From Eleftheria terrae (lineage in GTDB: Bacteria; Pseudomonadota; Gammaproteobacteria; Burkholderiales; Burkholderiaceae_C): 64,000 bases of DNA. This document shows, piece by piece, positions 1-7,807 of this stretch; the first letter of the stretch is position 1, and every line of letters begins with the position of its first letter. Below the pieces are notes generated by a model that was not told the origin of the DNA, ran no database searches, and saw only the letters and a program-made list of their open reading frames with translations. A program made the position numbers and the translations under genes. The stretch covers positions 3,782,001-3,846,000 of the forward strand of contig NZ_CP106951.1 of NCBI RefSeq assembly GCF_030419005.1, written 5' to 3'.

Positions 1-127
1 CGAAGCCGAGTGTGGGCACACCGGCATGGAGGTCCTGCTGCAGCAGGCCGTCCAGCTGGGCCAGGGCCAGCGACAGGCCGGTGCGCCAGTCGGGGTGGGT
101 GGCGTGGGCGTGGGGATAGCGCTTCAT
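1..127 (-). CDS. FIST-domain-like protein, N-terminal fragment (partial)
   Basis: The reverse strand opens with ATG at 127 and stays open to the window edge, giving about 42 residues that begin MKRYPHAHATHPDWRTG and end near PTLGF. This resembles the N-terminus of FIST-domain proteins that sit beside phaM in related Burkholderiales; that is recall, not a search. FIST proteins are thought to be sensory, ligand-binding modules. It lies 52 bases downstream of phaM on the same strand and could be co-transcribed. The rest of the gene is outside the window, so the family call is tentative. Confidence 0.5.
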   Translation of the reverse strand, partial: MKRYPHAHATHPDWRTGLSLALAQLDGLLQQDLHAGVPTLGF

Positions 128-179
128 GGTCGCAGTGTGCCGCAGCGCCGGGCGGCAGGCGCCCGGCGGGGGCATCCGA

Positions 180-857
180 TCAGCTCTTGGCGTCCGGGCT
201 GTCCGGCTCGCCCTTGCCGCCGTTGCCGCGGCGAGCGGCCGGCTTGCGGGCGGCTGCCGGCTGCTGGGCGTTGGCGGCGGCCTCGGTCAAGGGCGCCATG
301 GTTTGCCGCAAGCCTTCCTGGGCGGCTTCGAAGGACTGCTGCATCAACTGGCTGGCTGAAGCAGCGCCGCGGTCCTTCAGCGCTTCGTTCATCGTGTTGG
401 CCGCCAGGGTGGCGAACTGCTGGGTCAGCGCCCCCCACCATTGCATCGGGTCCACCAGCCCGGCCGCTGCCGCCGGCGGGGCCGCTGCGGACTGGCCGTC
501 GGCGCCGGCGCCGCTGCTGCTTGCCGCGGAGGCGGCAGTCGGCGGTGCCGACGGCATCTTCACCTTCATCGACTCGCGCAGGGCGTCCATCGGCACATTC
601 ATGGTCTGCAGGGTGGACAGCGTCATGCGCTGTACTTCCATCGCCTGCACCGTGGCGGCCAGCATGCGGGCGTTCTGCTCCAGCCAGAACTGCACGGTGC
701 GCAGCTCGCTGATGCGCTTGTCAAGTTCGGCCGGGTCGAGCGTGGGCGCGATCCATTGGGTGAAGCTGGGCATCGCGCTGTTGGCGCTCTTGACCATCTC
801 CTGCAGGAAGTCGAAACCGGGCACCAGCTTGCCGATGCCTTGGAGTGGGTCGCTCAT
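180..857 (-). CDS. phaM: PhaM family polyhydroxyalkanoate granule regulatory protein
   Basis: The 225-aa protein begins MSDPLQGIGKLVPGFDFLQ, has an amphipathic helical N-terminal half (residues about 1-115) and ends in an Ala/Pro-rich, basic tail (AAARKPAARRGNGG) of the kind that lets PhaM bind DNA. In the family PhaM activates the PHA synthase PhaC and tethers PHB granules to the nucleoid so that they segregate at division. Length and layout fit the family. It precedes the FIST-like fragment on the same strand. The call implies that the organism makes PHA, although no phaC or phaP lies in the window. Confidence 0.88.
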   Translation of the reverse strand: MSDPLQGIGKLVPGFDFLQEMVKSANSAMPSFTQWIAPTLDPAELDKRISELRTVQFWLEQNARMLAATVQAMEVQRMTLSTLQTMNVPMDALRESMKVKMPSAPPTAASAASSSGAGADGQSAAAPPAAAAGLVDPMQWWGALTQQFATLAANTMNEALKDRGAASASQLMQQSFEAAQEGLRQTMAPLTEAAANAQQPAAARKPAARRGNGGKGEPDSPDAKS

Positions 858-980
858 GCCGGGTCTCCTTGCTAATGGGTGGGGTGCAGCAACGATTGTG
901 CGCCAGCGACCGCGCGGTGTGCGCCCGGCCGGCCCCAGGTTTTCTACGAGGGAGGACAGGCAGATCCGGTGCCCGCCCGG

Positions 981-1466
981 TCAGCGTTGGTCGCGCAGGT
1001 CGATGGTGAGGGTATCCCCCTGCTGGGAGATGCGCAGGCGGCCGAGCACGTCCATGCCCAGCAGCGCGCCGTCCAGTCCTGGCAGCACCACCACCCGCAG
1101 CCGGCTGGCGCGCACGCCGCCCTGCAGTTCCAGGTCGGCGGTGGCCAGCGTGCCGGTGGCCAGGCCGCCGGCGGTGCTGGAGGTGACCGTGCCGCCTGTC
1201 TCCAGGCGGGCGGCACGGGCCAGCCCGGCGGGCAGCGCCGTGCCGGTGGCACCGGTGTCGACCAGGAAGTCCACCGGCACCCCGTTGATGGTGCCCGGCC
1301 AGTGGTAGTGGCCGTCGGCCGCGCGGCGCAGGGTGACCACCTCGCCATCCGCCTCGAAGCGGGTGCGCTGCTGGCGGTGCTCATGCACCTTGAAGCCGAG
1401 GAAGATCAGCAGACCGACCACCATCCACACGGTGACGATCTTGAGCGTATGAGGGAACTCACTCAT
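981..1466 (-). CDS. Membrane-anchored retropepsin-like aspartic protease
   Basis: This 161-aa protein has one N-terminal membrane segment (residues about 8-25) followed by a clan AA retropepsin-like domain. The catalytic triplet is seen as D70-T-G-A in FLVDTGATGTALP, and the family's C-terminal LLGMDVLGRL block is at 135-144. Bacterial proteins of this type (TIGR02281-like) carry one aspartate per chain and presumably act as dimers, with the protease domain in the periplasm. The natural substrate is unknown. It is divergent from the pirin gene with only 64 bases between start codons. Confidence 0.8.
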   Translation of the reverse strand: MSEFPHTLKIVTVWMVVGLLIFLGFKVHEHRQQRTRFEADGEVVTLRRAADGHYHWPGTINGVPVDFLVDTGATGTALPAGLARAARLETGGTVTSSTAGGLATGTLATADLELQGGVRASRLRVVVLPGLDGALLGMDVLGRLRISQQGDTLTIDLRDQR

Positions 1467-1530
1467 GATGGCAGCTCGGCAAGCGGTTGTTCAAGACTGG
1501 GCGGGCGGACGCCCGCGGACGGGAGGGTAC

Positions 1531-2421
1531 ATGGAACCGGTGCGGCTGCAGTCGCAGATCAAGGCGCTGAGCGCGGAACTGAAGGTGCGTCGCCTGCTGC
1601 CCGCGCGCGAGGTGAGGGCGGTCGGGCCCTTCGTGTTCTTCGACCATATCGGGCCGGCCGACTTCCCGCCCGGTGCAGGCATGGACATCGGCGTGCACCC
1701 GCACATCGGGTTGGCGACGGTGACCTACCTCTTCGAGGGCGCGATTCTGCACCGTGACAGCCTGGGCACGGTGCGCGAGATCCGCCCGGGCGAAGTGAAC
1801 TGGATGAGCGCCGGCCGCGGCATCGCTCATTCCGAGCGCACGCCACCGGCCGAACGGGCGTCCGGCCACCGCCTGCACGGCATCCAGACCTGGATGGCCC
1901 TGCCGCTGGCCGAGGAGCAGTCGCCGCCGCAGTTCTTCCACGTCGACGCCGACGCCTTGCCCCGGCTGGACACCCATGGCGTGGAGTTGCGGGTGGTGGT
2001 GGGCGAAGCCTTCGGCCTGCGCTCGCCGGTGCCGGTGCCCAGCCGCACGCTTTACATCGCGGCCGAGATGCCGTTTGGCAGCAGCATCGAAGTGCCGCTG
2101 GATCACGCCGAGCGCGCGGTGTATGTGGCCAGCGGCTCGCTGAGCGTGGACGGTGATCCGCTCGATACCGGCGAGATGCTGGTGCTGCCGCCGCGCCCGG
2201 TGCGCCTGCGGGCGCTGGAGAAGACCCAGGCGATCCTGTTCGGTGGGGATCCGCTCGACCTGGGGCCCGAGAACACCGCCGGCCAGCCGCGCCACCTGCG
2301 CTGGAATTTCGTGTCGTCGCAGCAGGCGCGCATCGAGGCAGCGGTGGCGGCATGGCACCGGCAGGACCAGGCGATCTTCGGCGCGGTGCCTGACGAGAGC
2401 GGATTCATCCCCTATCCCTGA
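1531..2421 (+). CDS. Pirin family protein (bicupin)
   Basis: The 296-aa protein is a pirin-type bicupin. The metal ligands of the first cupin are all visible: H56 and H58 in HPHIG, H100 and E102 in GRGIAHSER, almost the same numbering as human pirin. Some bacterial pirins have quercetin 2,3-dioxygenase activity; others act in regulation, so the substrate here is unknown. The ATG at 1531 is chosen because GGGAGGG lies 4-10 bases upstream; an in-frame ATG at 1468 would add residues unlike pirins. The gene ends before a bidirectional terminator shared with the convergent porin gene. Confidence 0.88.
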   Translation: MEPVRLQSQIKALSAELKVRRLLPAREVRAVGPFVFFDHIGPADFPPGAGMDIGVHPHIGLATVTYLFEGAILHRDSLGTVREIRPGEVNWMSAGRGIAHSERTPPAERASGHRLHGIQTWMALPLAEEQSPPQFFHVDADALPRLDTHGVELRVVVGEAFGLRSPVPVPSRTLYIAAEMPFGSSIEVPLDHAERAVYVASGSLSVDGDPLDTGEMLVLPPRPVRLRALEKTQAILFGGDPLDLGPENTAGQPRHLRWNFVSSQQARIEAAVAAWHRQDQAIFGAVPDESGFIPYP

Positions 2422-2452
2422 CCGGCGGCCGCGAGATTCGTGGCGCACCATG

Positions 2453-2480
2453 AAAAAAACGGCCCCGAGGGGCCGTTTTT
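2453..2480. terminator. Bidirectional intrinsic terminator
   Basis: AAAAACGGCCCC, a two-base loop GA, then GGGGCCGTTTTT make a perfect 12-bp inverted repeat whose outer bases are A-tract on one side and T-tract on the other. It can therefore stop transcription from both sides. It lies between the stop of the pirin gene (2421) and the stop of the convergent porin gene (2505). Confidence 0.9.
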
Positions 2481-2504
2481 AGCGTCGATACAGGCAAGCC
2501 TGGA

Positions 2505-3467
2505 TCAGAAGTTGTGGCGGATGCCGACGGCGAAGGACGAGAAGTCAGCGGGAGCGACGTTGCCGTTGTCGCCGCCGGCGCTGTACAGGCCATTCTTGTC
2601 GTTGTTCAGCTTCGTGTAGAAGGCGTACAGCTTGGTGCGCTTGGACAGGTTGTAGTTGTAGCCCAGGGTGAACTGCTTGGCGCCCGTGTCGTCAGCGTCG
2701 CCCAGGTCACCGGCCACGCCGAAGTTCACGTGGAACTCGGAAGCACCCATGGTGTACATGCCGGACAGGCGGAAGTTGTTGCGCTTGTCGTCGTCCAGCT
2801 TGTCACGCTCGTAGTAGCCGCCGAAGGTGAAGGCGCCCAGCTCGTACAAAGCACGGATGCCGAACAGCTTGTCGTCACCGGTTTTGATGAAGCCCGCGCC
2901 CAGGTGCAGGGGGCCCATGTCGTAGTTGGCGGCCAGATCGATGGTCGAATCGTCGCCGGTTTCCTTCAGTGCGTATTGCACTTCAGCAGTGAAGCCGCTC
3001 AGCGACGGCGTCGTGTACGAGATCTTGTTGGCCTTCTTGTGGTTCTTCTCGATCGCGTCGTCACCGTACAGCTTGTCGGCGGACGTGCCGGTATCGTGGT
3101 TGTGCAGGCTGACATAGTCGGCCAGCGCGTAGTAAGCGCCGCTGGTCATGTTGCCCAGGCGCACGCTACCAAAGTTGCCCGACAGACCCACCCAGCTCTC
3201 ACGACCCCACATGTCGCCAGAAGCTGCGCCAGTGTCCGCACCGAAACCGTGCTCCAGCTGGAAGTTGGCCTTCAGACCGCCGCCCAGGTCTTCCGAGCCC
3301 TTGAAGCCCAGACGCGAGCTGTTGTTCTGCATCACGGTCTTGGAGGTGTCGCCAGCCTTTTGACGCTCGACCGAGGTGTTCAGGCGGCCATAGACCTGGA
3401 CGGTGCTTTGTGCAAACGCGGGGGCGGCGATGGCGGCCAGGGCAGCCACGAGAGCGATTCGTTTCAT
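2505..3467 (-). CDS. Gram-negative general porin, copy 1
   Basis: The 320-aa outer-membrane protein starts MKRIALVAALAAIAAPAFAQ, a clear signal peptide cleaved after AFAQ, and ends in RHNF; the terminal Phe is the beta-barrel assembly signal. It carries porin_4 family hallmarks: QVYGRLN at the first strand, SRLGFKGSEDLGGGLKA, and GYNYNLSKRTKLYAFYTKL near the end. It would form a trimeric diffusion pore. The ATG at 3467 is preferred over one at 3482 because it gives a canonical signal peptide. It is a paralogue of the next gene, on the same strand, and each has its own promoter-like element and terminator. Confidence 0.92.
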   Translation of the reverse strand: MKRIALVAALAAIAAPAFAQSTVQVYGRLNTSVERQKAGDTSKTVMQNNSSRLGFKGSEDLGGGLKANFQLEHGFGADTGAASGDMWGRESWVGLSGNFGSVRLGNMTSGAYYALADYVSLHNHDTGTSADKLYGDDAIEKNHKKANKISYTTPSLSGFTAEVQYALKETGDDSTIDLAANYDMGPLHLGAGFIKTGDDKLFGIRALYELGAFTFGGYYERDKLDDDKRNNFRLSGMYTMGASEFHVNFGVAGDLGDADDTGAKQFTLGYNYNLSKRTKLYAFYTKLNNDKNGLYSAGGDNGNVAPADFSSFAVGIRHNF

Positions 3468-3543
3468 GTTTTCGTATCTCAAGAGTTAGAGAAGAGGTTC
3501 CGACCGAACCTTGCACCGAAGCGCATCGCGGGTCGGTGAACCG

Positions 3544-3549
3544 ATTGTA
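3544..3549 (-). promoter_or_regulatory. Putative -10 element of porin 1
   Basis: On the reverse strand TACAAT occurs 77 bases upstream of the porin 1 start codon. The surrounding bases (ATTTCTACAATCGG) are nearly repeated before porin 2 (ATTTTTACAATCGA), so the element appears to have been duplicated with the gene. No convincing -35 hexamer is visible, so an activator may be needed. Confidence 0.45.
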
Positions 3550-3670
3550 GAAATGACATGGGGCTTTCCCCCGCACGAACCCCTAGAAGAGGGGACACAG
3601 GCGGTGAAACTGACGCGAGAGTGCAACACTTCTGTGGCAGAAACGCTGGCCTGGGCGGCAAATGGCCAAA

Positions 3671-3696
3671 CAAAAACGGCCCCGCAGGGCCGCTTC
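3671..3696 (-). terminator. Intrinsic terminator of porin 2
   Basis: Read on the reverse strand, GCGGCCCTGCGGGGCCG followed by TTTTTG forms a GC-rich stem-loop and U-tract, 27 bases past the stop codon of porin 2. It separates porin 2 from porin 1 transcription. Confidence 0.8.
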
Positions 3697-3722
3697 TGAA
3701 AGTCTGAACGAAAAACTTTCGA

Positions 3723-4667
3723 TCAGAAGTTGTGGCGCACACCGACGGCGAAGGAAGAGAAGTCGCCGCCATCACGTCCCGTCAGATAAGCAGCATTGGA
3801 GTCGTTGCGGACCCGGGTATAGAAGGTGTACAGCTTCGTGCGCTTGGACAGGTTGTAGTTGTAGCCCACCGTCGCTTGCTTCGAGCTGCTGTCGTCGGAA
3901 TCGTCCCAGTCGTCCGCGAAACCGAAGTTCAGGTGGAATTCCGAGGCGCCCATCGCATACATGCCGGAGAGCCGGAAGTTGTTGCGCTTGCCCAGGTCGT
4001 CGTCATCGTCGCGTTCGTAGTAGCCGCCGAAAGTGAAGGCGCCGAATTCATACAAGGCGCGCACCACGCCCAGCTTGTCATCGCCCGACTTCACATAGCC
4101 GCCACCGAGGTGCAGGGGCCCGAGGTCGTAGTTGAGGGCAACTTCCCAGTTGTTGTCGATGCCGTCTGCTTCCTTCAGGCTGTATTGCAGTTCTGCCTGA
4201 AGTCCGCCCATGTTCGGCGTGATATAGGAGACCTTGTTGGTCGGGCGAGACCAATCAAACATATACAGGGCGTCCGACGAGGTGCCCGTGTCATGGTTGT
4301 GCAGGCTCACATAGTCGGCCGAGGCGTAGTACACCGCGCTCGTTTGCCGGCCGAGACGCACGGCGCCGAAACCACCGGACAAGCCGACCCAGCTGTCGCC
4401 TTTCCAGAAGACGTCCGCGGAGGTGCCGTCGTCGACATTGAAGCGGTGCTCCAGCAGGAAGTTGGCCTTCAGGCCGCCGCCCAGATCTTCCGTGCCCTTG
4501 AAACCGAGACGCGAGCCGTTGTTCACCAGCCGGACTTCCGTCTCATTTCGTTCACGCTGCCGCTCGATCGTGGTGTTCAGCCGACCATAAACCTGCAGGG
4601 AGCTTTGCGCGAGGGCCGGAGCCACTACCGCGCCGGCCAGAACGGCCGCGAGAGCGATTCGTTTCAT
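3723..4667 (-). CDS. Gram-negative general porin, copy 2
   Basis: The 314-aa protein has signal peptide MKRIALAAVLAGAVVAPALAQ and the same blocks as its neighbour: QVYGRLNTTIERQ, SRLGFKGTEDLGGGLKA, LHNHDTGTS, YNYNLSKRTKLYTFYT and terminal RHNF. By eye the two are close paralogues that differ mainly in surface-loop segments (for example residues corresponding to the KLYGDD and YMFDWSR stretches), as expected for outer-membrane proteins under loop diversification. The start at 4667 gives the signal peptide; the longer in-frame ORF to 4847 has no porin-like sequence. It is a diffusion channel of the outer membrane. Confidence 0.92.
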   Translation of the reverse strand: MKRIALAAVLAGAVVAPALAQSSLQVYGRLNTTIERQRERNETEVRLVNNGSRLGFKGTEDLGGGLKANFLLEHRFNVDDGTSADVFWKGDSWVGLSGGFGAVRLGRQTSAVYYASADYVSLHNHDTGTSSDALYMFDWSRPTNKVSYITPNMGGLQAELQYSLKEADGIDNNWEVALNYDLGPLHLGGGYVKSGDDKLGVVRALYEFGAFTFGGYYERDDDDDLGKRNNFRLSGMYAMGASEFHLNFGFADDWDDSDDSSSKQATVGYNYNLSKRTKLYTFYTRVRNDSNAAYLTGRDGGDFSSFAVGVRHNF

Positions 4668-4764
4668 TGTGCGTTTCCTATCAAGAGAGAGTGAGAGAGA
4701 TTGAAGGAGCACTACCGGCCGGCGCTGCCGAGACGAGCTGCAGCTGTCGCAGGCGAGTGAATCG

Positions 4765-4770
4765 ATTGTA
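4765..4770 (-). promoter_or_regulatory. Putative -10 element of porin 2
   Basis: Reverse-strand TACAAT, 98 bases before the start codon, sits in the same sequence context as the porin 1 element. The repetition at both paralogues is the main support. Confidence 0.4.
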
Positions 4771-4893
4771 AAAATGGCCCCTCGCCTGCGTCCTGAGGAA
4801 GCCCCAGGATTCGCTCGTTTCAGTCCACAAGTGATGCGGCTTAGCAACAGCTAGCCGACAAATGGTTCGAGTGAGGTCCTCTGTGGCCGTATT

Positions 4894-5877
4894 TCAACCC
4901 AGGCCTGCCACGTCCTGGTCGATCGCGCCAAACACCGAGACCTCGTCCTCCCCCTTGACCTCGATGCGCACCGAATCGCCGAAACGCAGGTAGCCGGTCC
5001 TTGCTTCGCCATGCGCCAGGCGCTCTCTCGCCCGCTGGACGGCAATGCTGCAATAGCCTGCCTTGGCGTCGCTGTCGACCACGCGGCCGCTGCCGACGAT
5101 GGCCCCGGCCCGCAGCCGGCGGGTTTTGCACAGGTGGGAGATCAACTGCCCGAAATGGAAATGCATGCCGGCACCCGCGTCGCAGGCGCCGGCCTTGCGG
5201 CCGTTCCAGTCGACCCGCACCGGCAGGTGCACCCGGCCGCCTTGCCAGGCGCTGCCGAGCTCGTCCGGTGTGACGGCCAGGGGCGCAAAGGCGGCCGCCG
5301 GCCGGCCAAGCACCGGCGCTTGGTCCCGCGCCAGCTCGGCCTGCCCAAGGTGGCGCAGGCCGACGTCGTTCACCAGCAGCACGAGGCGGACGCCGTCCAG
5401 TGCCGCTGGCGGGCTGACGCCCATCGGGATGTCACCGGTGACCACGGCCAGCCCTGCGCCGAAATCAATGCCGCCTTCCTCGCTGCGCACGACGATGTCG
5501 TCGCACGGCCCGAGGAAATCGTCGCTCGCTCCCTGCAGCAGCAGCGGCTCTCCACCCCCGGGCGGCGGCAGCTCGCCGGCGCCGGCCTGGCGCAGGTCGT
5601 CGAGGGGCTGCAGGTAGGCTTCCGCGCTGATCCATTGGTAGGCCCGCGGCAGCGGTGCCATGCACAGCGACGGGTCGAAGGGAAAGGCGTGGCGGGCGCG
5701 GCCCTGGTTCAGCTGGGTGGAGAGGTCCTGCAGCTGGGGCAGGAGGAAGTTCCAGTCGTCCAGTACTTGTTGCAAACGGGTCGCGATGCCGCTCGCATAA
5801 TGCGCCATGCCCAAGTCCCGCGAAACCACGACGAGCTGGCCGTCGCGCGAGCCATCCTTGTAGGTGGCGAGCTTCAT
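4894..5877 (-). CDS. Fumarylacetoacetate hydrolase family protein lacking the E-x-E metal motif
   Basis: The 327-aa protein begins MKLATYKDGSRDGQLVVVSR and follows the FAH family along its length: N-terminal FAA_hydrolase_N-like domain (about 1-75), then the catalytic fold with TGDIPMGVSPPAALDGVRL and LVNDVGLR (D171). In relatives the segment reads IDFEAEVAVV and both Glu bind the divalent metal; here it reads IDFGAGLAVV, so residues 140 and 142 are Gly. That should weaken or abolish metal binding. FAH-type enzymes hydrolyse C-C bonds of acylpyruvates in aromatic and tyrosine breakdown; the substrate here cannot be told. ATG 5877 is chosen because the open frame upstream is shadow of the opposite-strand DUF3108 gene. 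Confidence 0.85.
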   Translation of the reverse strand: MKLATYKDGSRDGQLVVVSRDLGMAHYASGIATRLQQVLDDWNFLLPQLQDLSTQLNQGRARHAFPFDPSLCMAPLPRAYQWISAEAYLQPLDDLRQAGAGELPPPGGGEPLLLQGASDDFLGPCDDIVVRSEEGGIDFGAGLAVVTGDIPMGVSPPAALDGVRLVLLVNDVGLRHLGQAELARDQAPVLGRPAAAFAPLAVTPDELGSAWQGGRVHLPVRVDWNGRKAGACDAGAGMHFHFGQLISHLCKTRRLRAGAIVGSGRVVDSDAKAGYCSIAVQRARERLAHGEARTGYLRFGDSVRIEVKGEDEVSVFGAIDQDVAGLG

Positions 5878-5961
5878 GTCTGACGTTCCGATGTATCGAG
5901 CCCGCGATTTTATGGAGGCGGCGCCCCCCGGCCTCACGCCCACCCCTTCAAGGAGCCTGCA

Positions 5962-6729
5962 ATGACTCCTGCGCGTTCTGGCCGGCCGGGCCTGCTGCCT
6001 CGACGCCGCCTGTTGCTGGCCCTGCCGGCAGCCGTCCTGGCTGTGGCGGGTTCGGCCCGTGGTGCGGCCGAGGTGAAGCCGCCGCCGCTGTATTCGACCC
6101 GCCTGCCGGCCGCCTTCACCTGGGTCTACCAGTTGCGGCGCGGCGCGCTGGGTGGCACTGGCGAGTTGGCATGGCGGCCGCAGGCTGGCGCATACCGGTT
6201 GAGCATCGAAGGCCGGGTGGCCCTGTTCGGTGCCGTCATCGAGCAGGTCAGCACCGGGCTCCTGGGCGCTTCCGGCCTGCAACCCAGCCGCTTCACCGAC
6301 CGGCGCCGCGGCCGCCCGGAGCAGGCGGCCGAGTTCCGCCGCGACCGCGGCAAGATCACCTTCAGCGCCGCCGACGCCGAGTACCGTCTGCTGCCGGGTT
6401 CGCAGGACCGGGTGAGCTGGATGGTGCAGCTGGCCGCCATCGCACAGGCCGATCCGCGCCGTGTCGCCGCCGGCCGCAGCATTTCGATGTACGTGGTCGG
6501 TGCACGGGGCGATGCCGCTGTCTGGGTGTTCCGCTCGGAAGGGCTGCAGCCTGTCACCCTGGGGGAGCAACGGGTGCAGGCAGTGAAGCTGGTGCGCCAG
6601 GGCAGCGAGCCGCACGACACTCGCGCCGAAGTGTGGTTGGACCCCGCACGGCAACACCTGCCGGTCAGTGCCCGCCTCAGCGATGGGCGCGGTGACCCCT
6701 TGGAACTCTTGTTGCAGACCGACAGCTGA
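5962..6729 (+). CDS. DUF3108 domain protein, exported
   Basis: The 255-aa protein starts with a basic stretch and hydrophobic segment (RRRLLLALPAAVLAVAGSARG), a signal peptide with possible Tat character, followed by a DUF3108 domain: FTWVYQLRRG, YRLSIEGRVALFGAVIEQ and GRGDPLELLLQT. DUF3108 proteins are periplasmic beta-rich proteins of unknown role. It is divergent from the FAH gene (84 bases between starts), and followed by the DUF3567 gene on the same strand after 163 bases. Function unknown. Confidence 0.8.
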   Translation: MTPARSGRPGLLPRRRLLLALPAAVLAVAGSARGAAEVKPPPLYSTRLPAAFTWVYQLRRGALGGTGELAWRPQAGAYRLSIEGRVALFGAVIEQVSTGLLGASGLQPSRFTDRRRGRPEQAAEFRRDRGKITFSAADAEYRLLPGSQDRVSWMVQLAAIAQADPRRVAAGRSISMYVVGARGDAAVWVFRSEGLQPVTLGEQRVQAVKLVRQGSEPHDTRAEVWLDPARQHLPVSARLSDGRGDPLELLLQTDS

Positions 6730-6892
6730 CCCCTGCTGCGCAATTCCCGCTGCGTGCCTTTTGCCCGCTTGGGTGGGAGGGAATACCCGGGATGCTGGGG
6801 GTGGCTTGAAATTTGCGTGTCATGCTTCATCTACGTCGAGTCGCGAGAACCCCCGGCACTCCGCAGGGTGGTCTCCTGCAAGGAGTACGGTC

Positions 6893-7171
6893 ATGCAAAT
6901 GCTCTACAACTCTGAGAACTTCGCTGTGGTCGAGTTCGAGGTGCCGACCTCGGCGCCCGAGTTCGACGCCGAGCCGGGCAGTCTCACGCGGGGCGGTTAT
7001 GAGATCGTCGACAAGTTCAAGCGCAAAGAGATCTATATAGAAGGTGCGCTTGCCGAGAGCTTCAAGCAGGGCGTGGAAGCGCTGATCGAGGCCTCGCCGA
7101 CGGTGGAAGACATCGACGCCTATATCGAGCGCTTCTCCTCCCTGATGTTGCAGCCGGTCGTGCTGCACTGA
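6893..7171 (+). CDS. DUF3567 family protein
   Basis: A small acidic 92-aa protein, MQMLYNSENFAVVEFEVP onward, matching the DUF3567 family typical of Burkholderiales (start motif, RGGYEIVDKFKRKEIYIEG core, and C-terminal SLMLQPVVLH). The family has no known function. The ATG at 6893 is preferred because AGGAG lies 12 bases upstream and the protein begins at the conserved MQMLYNS block; upstream in-frame codons read through non-coding sequence. Confidence 0.85.
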   Translation: MQMLYNSENFAVVEFEVPTSAPEFDAEPGSLTRGGYEIVDKFKRKEIYIEGALAESFKQGVEALIEASPTVEDIDAYIERFSSLMLQPVVLH

Positions 7172-7807
7172 TCCGGGCGCGCGGCGCCGGGTGGCGCCTG
7201 ATCTGCCGGTGCGCGGCTTCTTGCGGTCCGCCCGGCATTTCATGCCGGGCCACTGGTTGACGGGGCGGGCCTGCAGTCGCGCTTGAAGACCTGGGCCAGG
7301 GCCTGCTTGGCCAGCGCGGCACGCTGTCCCCGGCGGCCTGGGCCGGGTGGCCTGGGGCGATCTTGGTGAACGTCGAGATCGGTTAACCGCTTCGCGGGTC
7401 GGCCCGATCCGGGAAGCCATGCCGGCCAGTGCCCGCGGTTCCTCGTCAATGGTGGGACCGCCCGGGCCGGCTGGCCGATTCTCGGCCGGGGCCGGCCAGC
7501 CGGAGGTGCACCTTCTTCCAAGCTTGGCGTCGGCTTCTCGGCTGCGGACGAACGCCGCTTCTGCCGACGCTGTCCTCTGTTCGAACGAGCAGGCGCCCGG
7601 CAGTGCTGGAGGACCGGCCTTCAGCTCGCCGCATGAGCGGGCCGCCGGGCGGGCCTGGACGACGTTGATCGCCCATCAAGCAGCGCCCCTCGCGGGGGAC
7701 CGCCTGTGCGGGCTGCGAGCCCGCTCCCCGTCGAGTGCCGGTGCGCCCCGCAGCCTGCCGGGCATCGGTGGATCTGCCCCGGGCGGCCGCATCGGGCATG
7801 TCCCGCC
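7172..7807. other. 636-base gap with no convincing gene
   Basis: Open frames exist on both strands but they are Arg/Pro/Gly/Ala-rich and resemble no protein I know, as expected for random high-GC DNA. A perfect hairpin (GCCCGGCAT, loop TTC, ATGCCGGGC; 7230-7250) lies 59 bases past the DUF3567 stop and may act as a terminator, although it has no T-tract. The rest looks like spacer or decayed sequence. It separates the housekeeping genes from the accessory cluster. Confidence 0.5.

Noticed and set aside
4894..6657. 587-codon reverse-strand open frame
   Set aside because: Only 4894-5877 reads as a FAH-family protein from a natural ATG; the upstream part is antisense to the DUF3108 gene and has no family resemblance.
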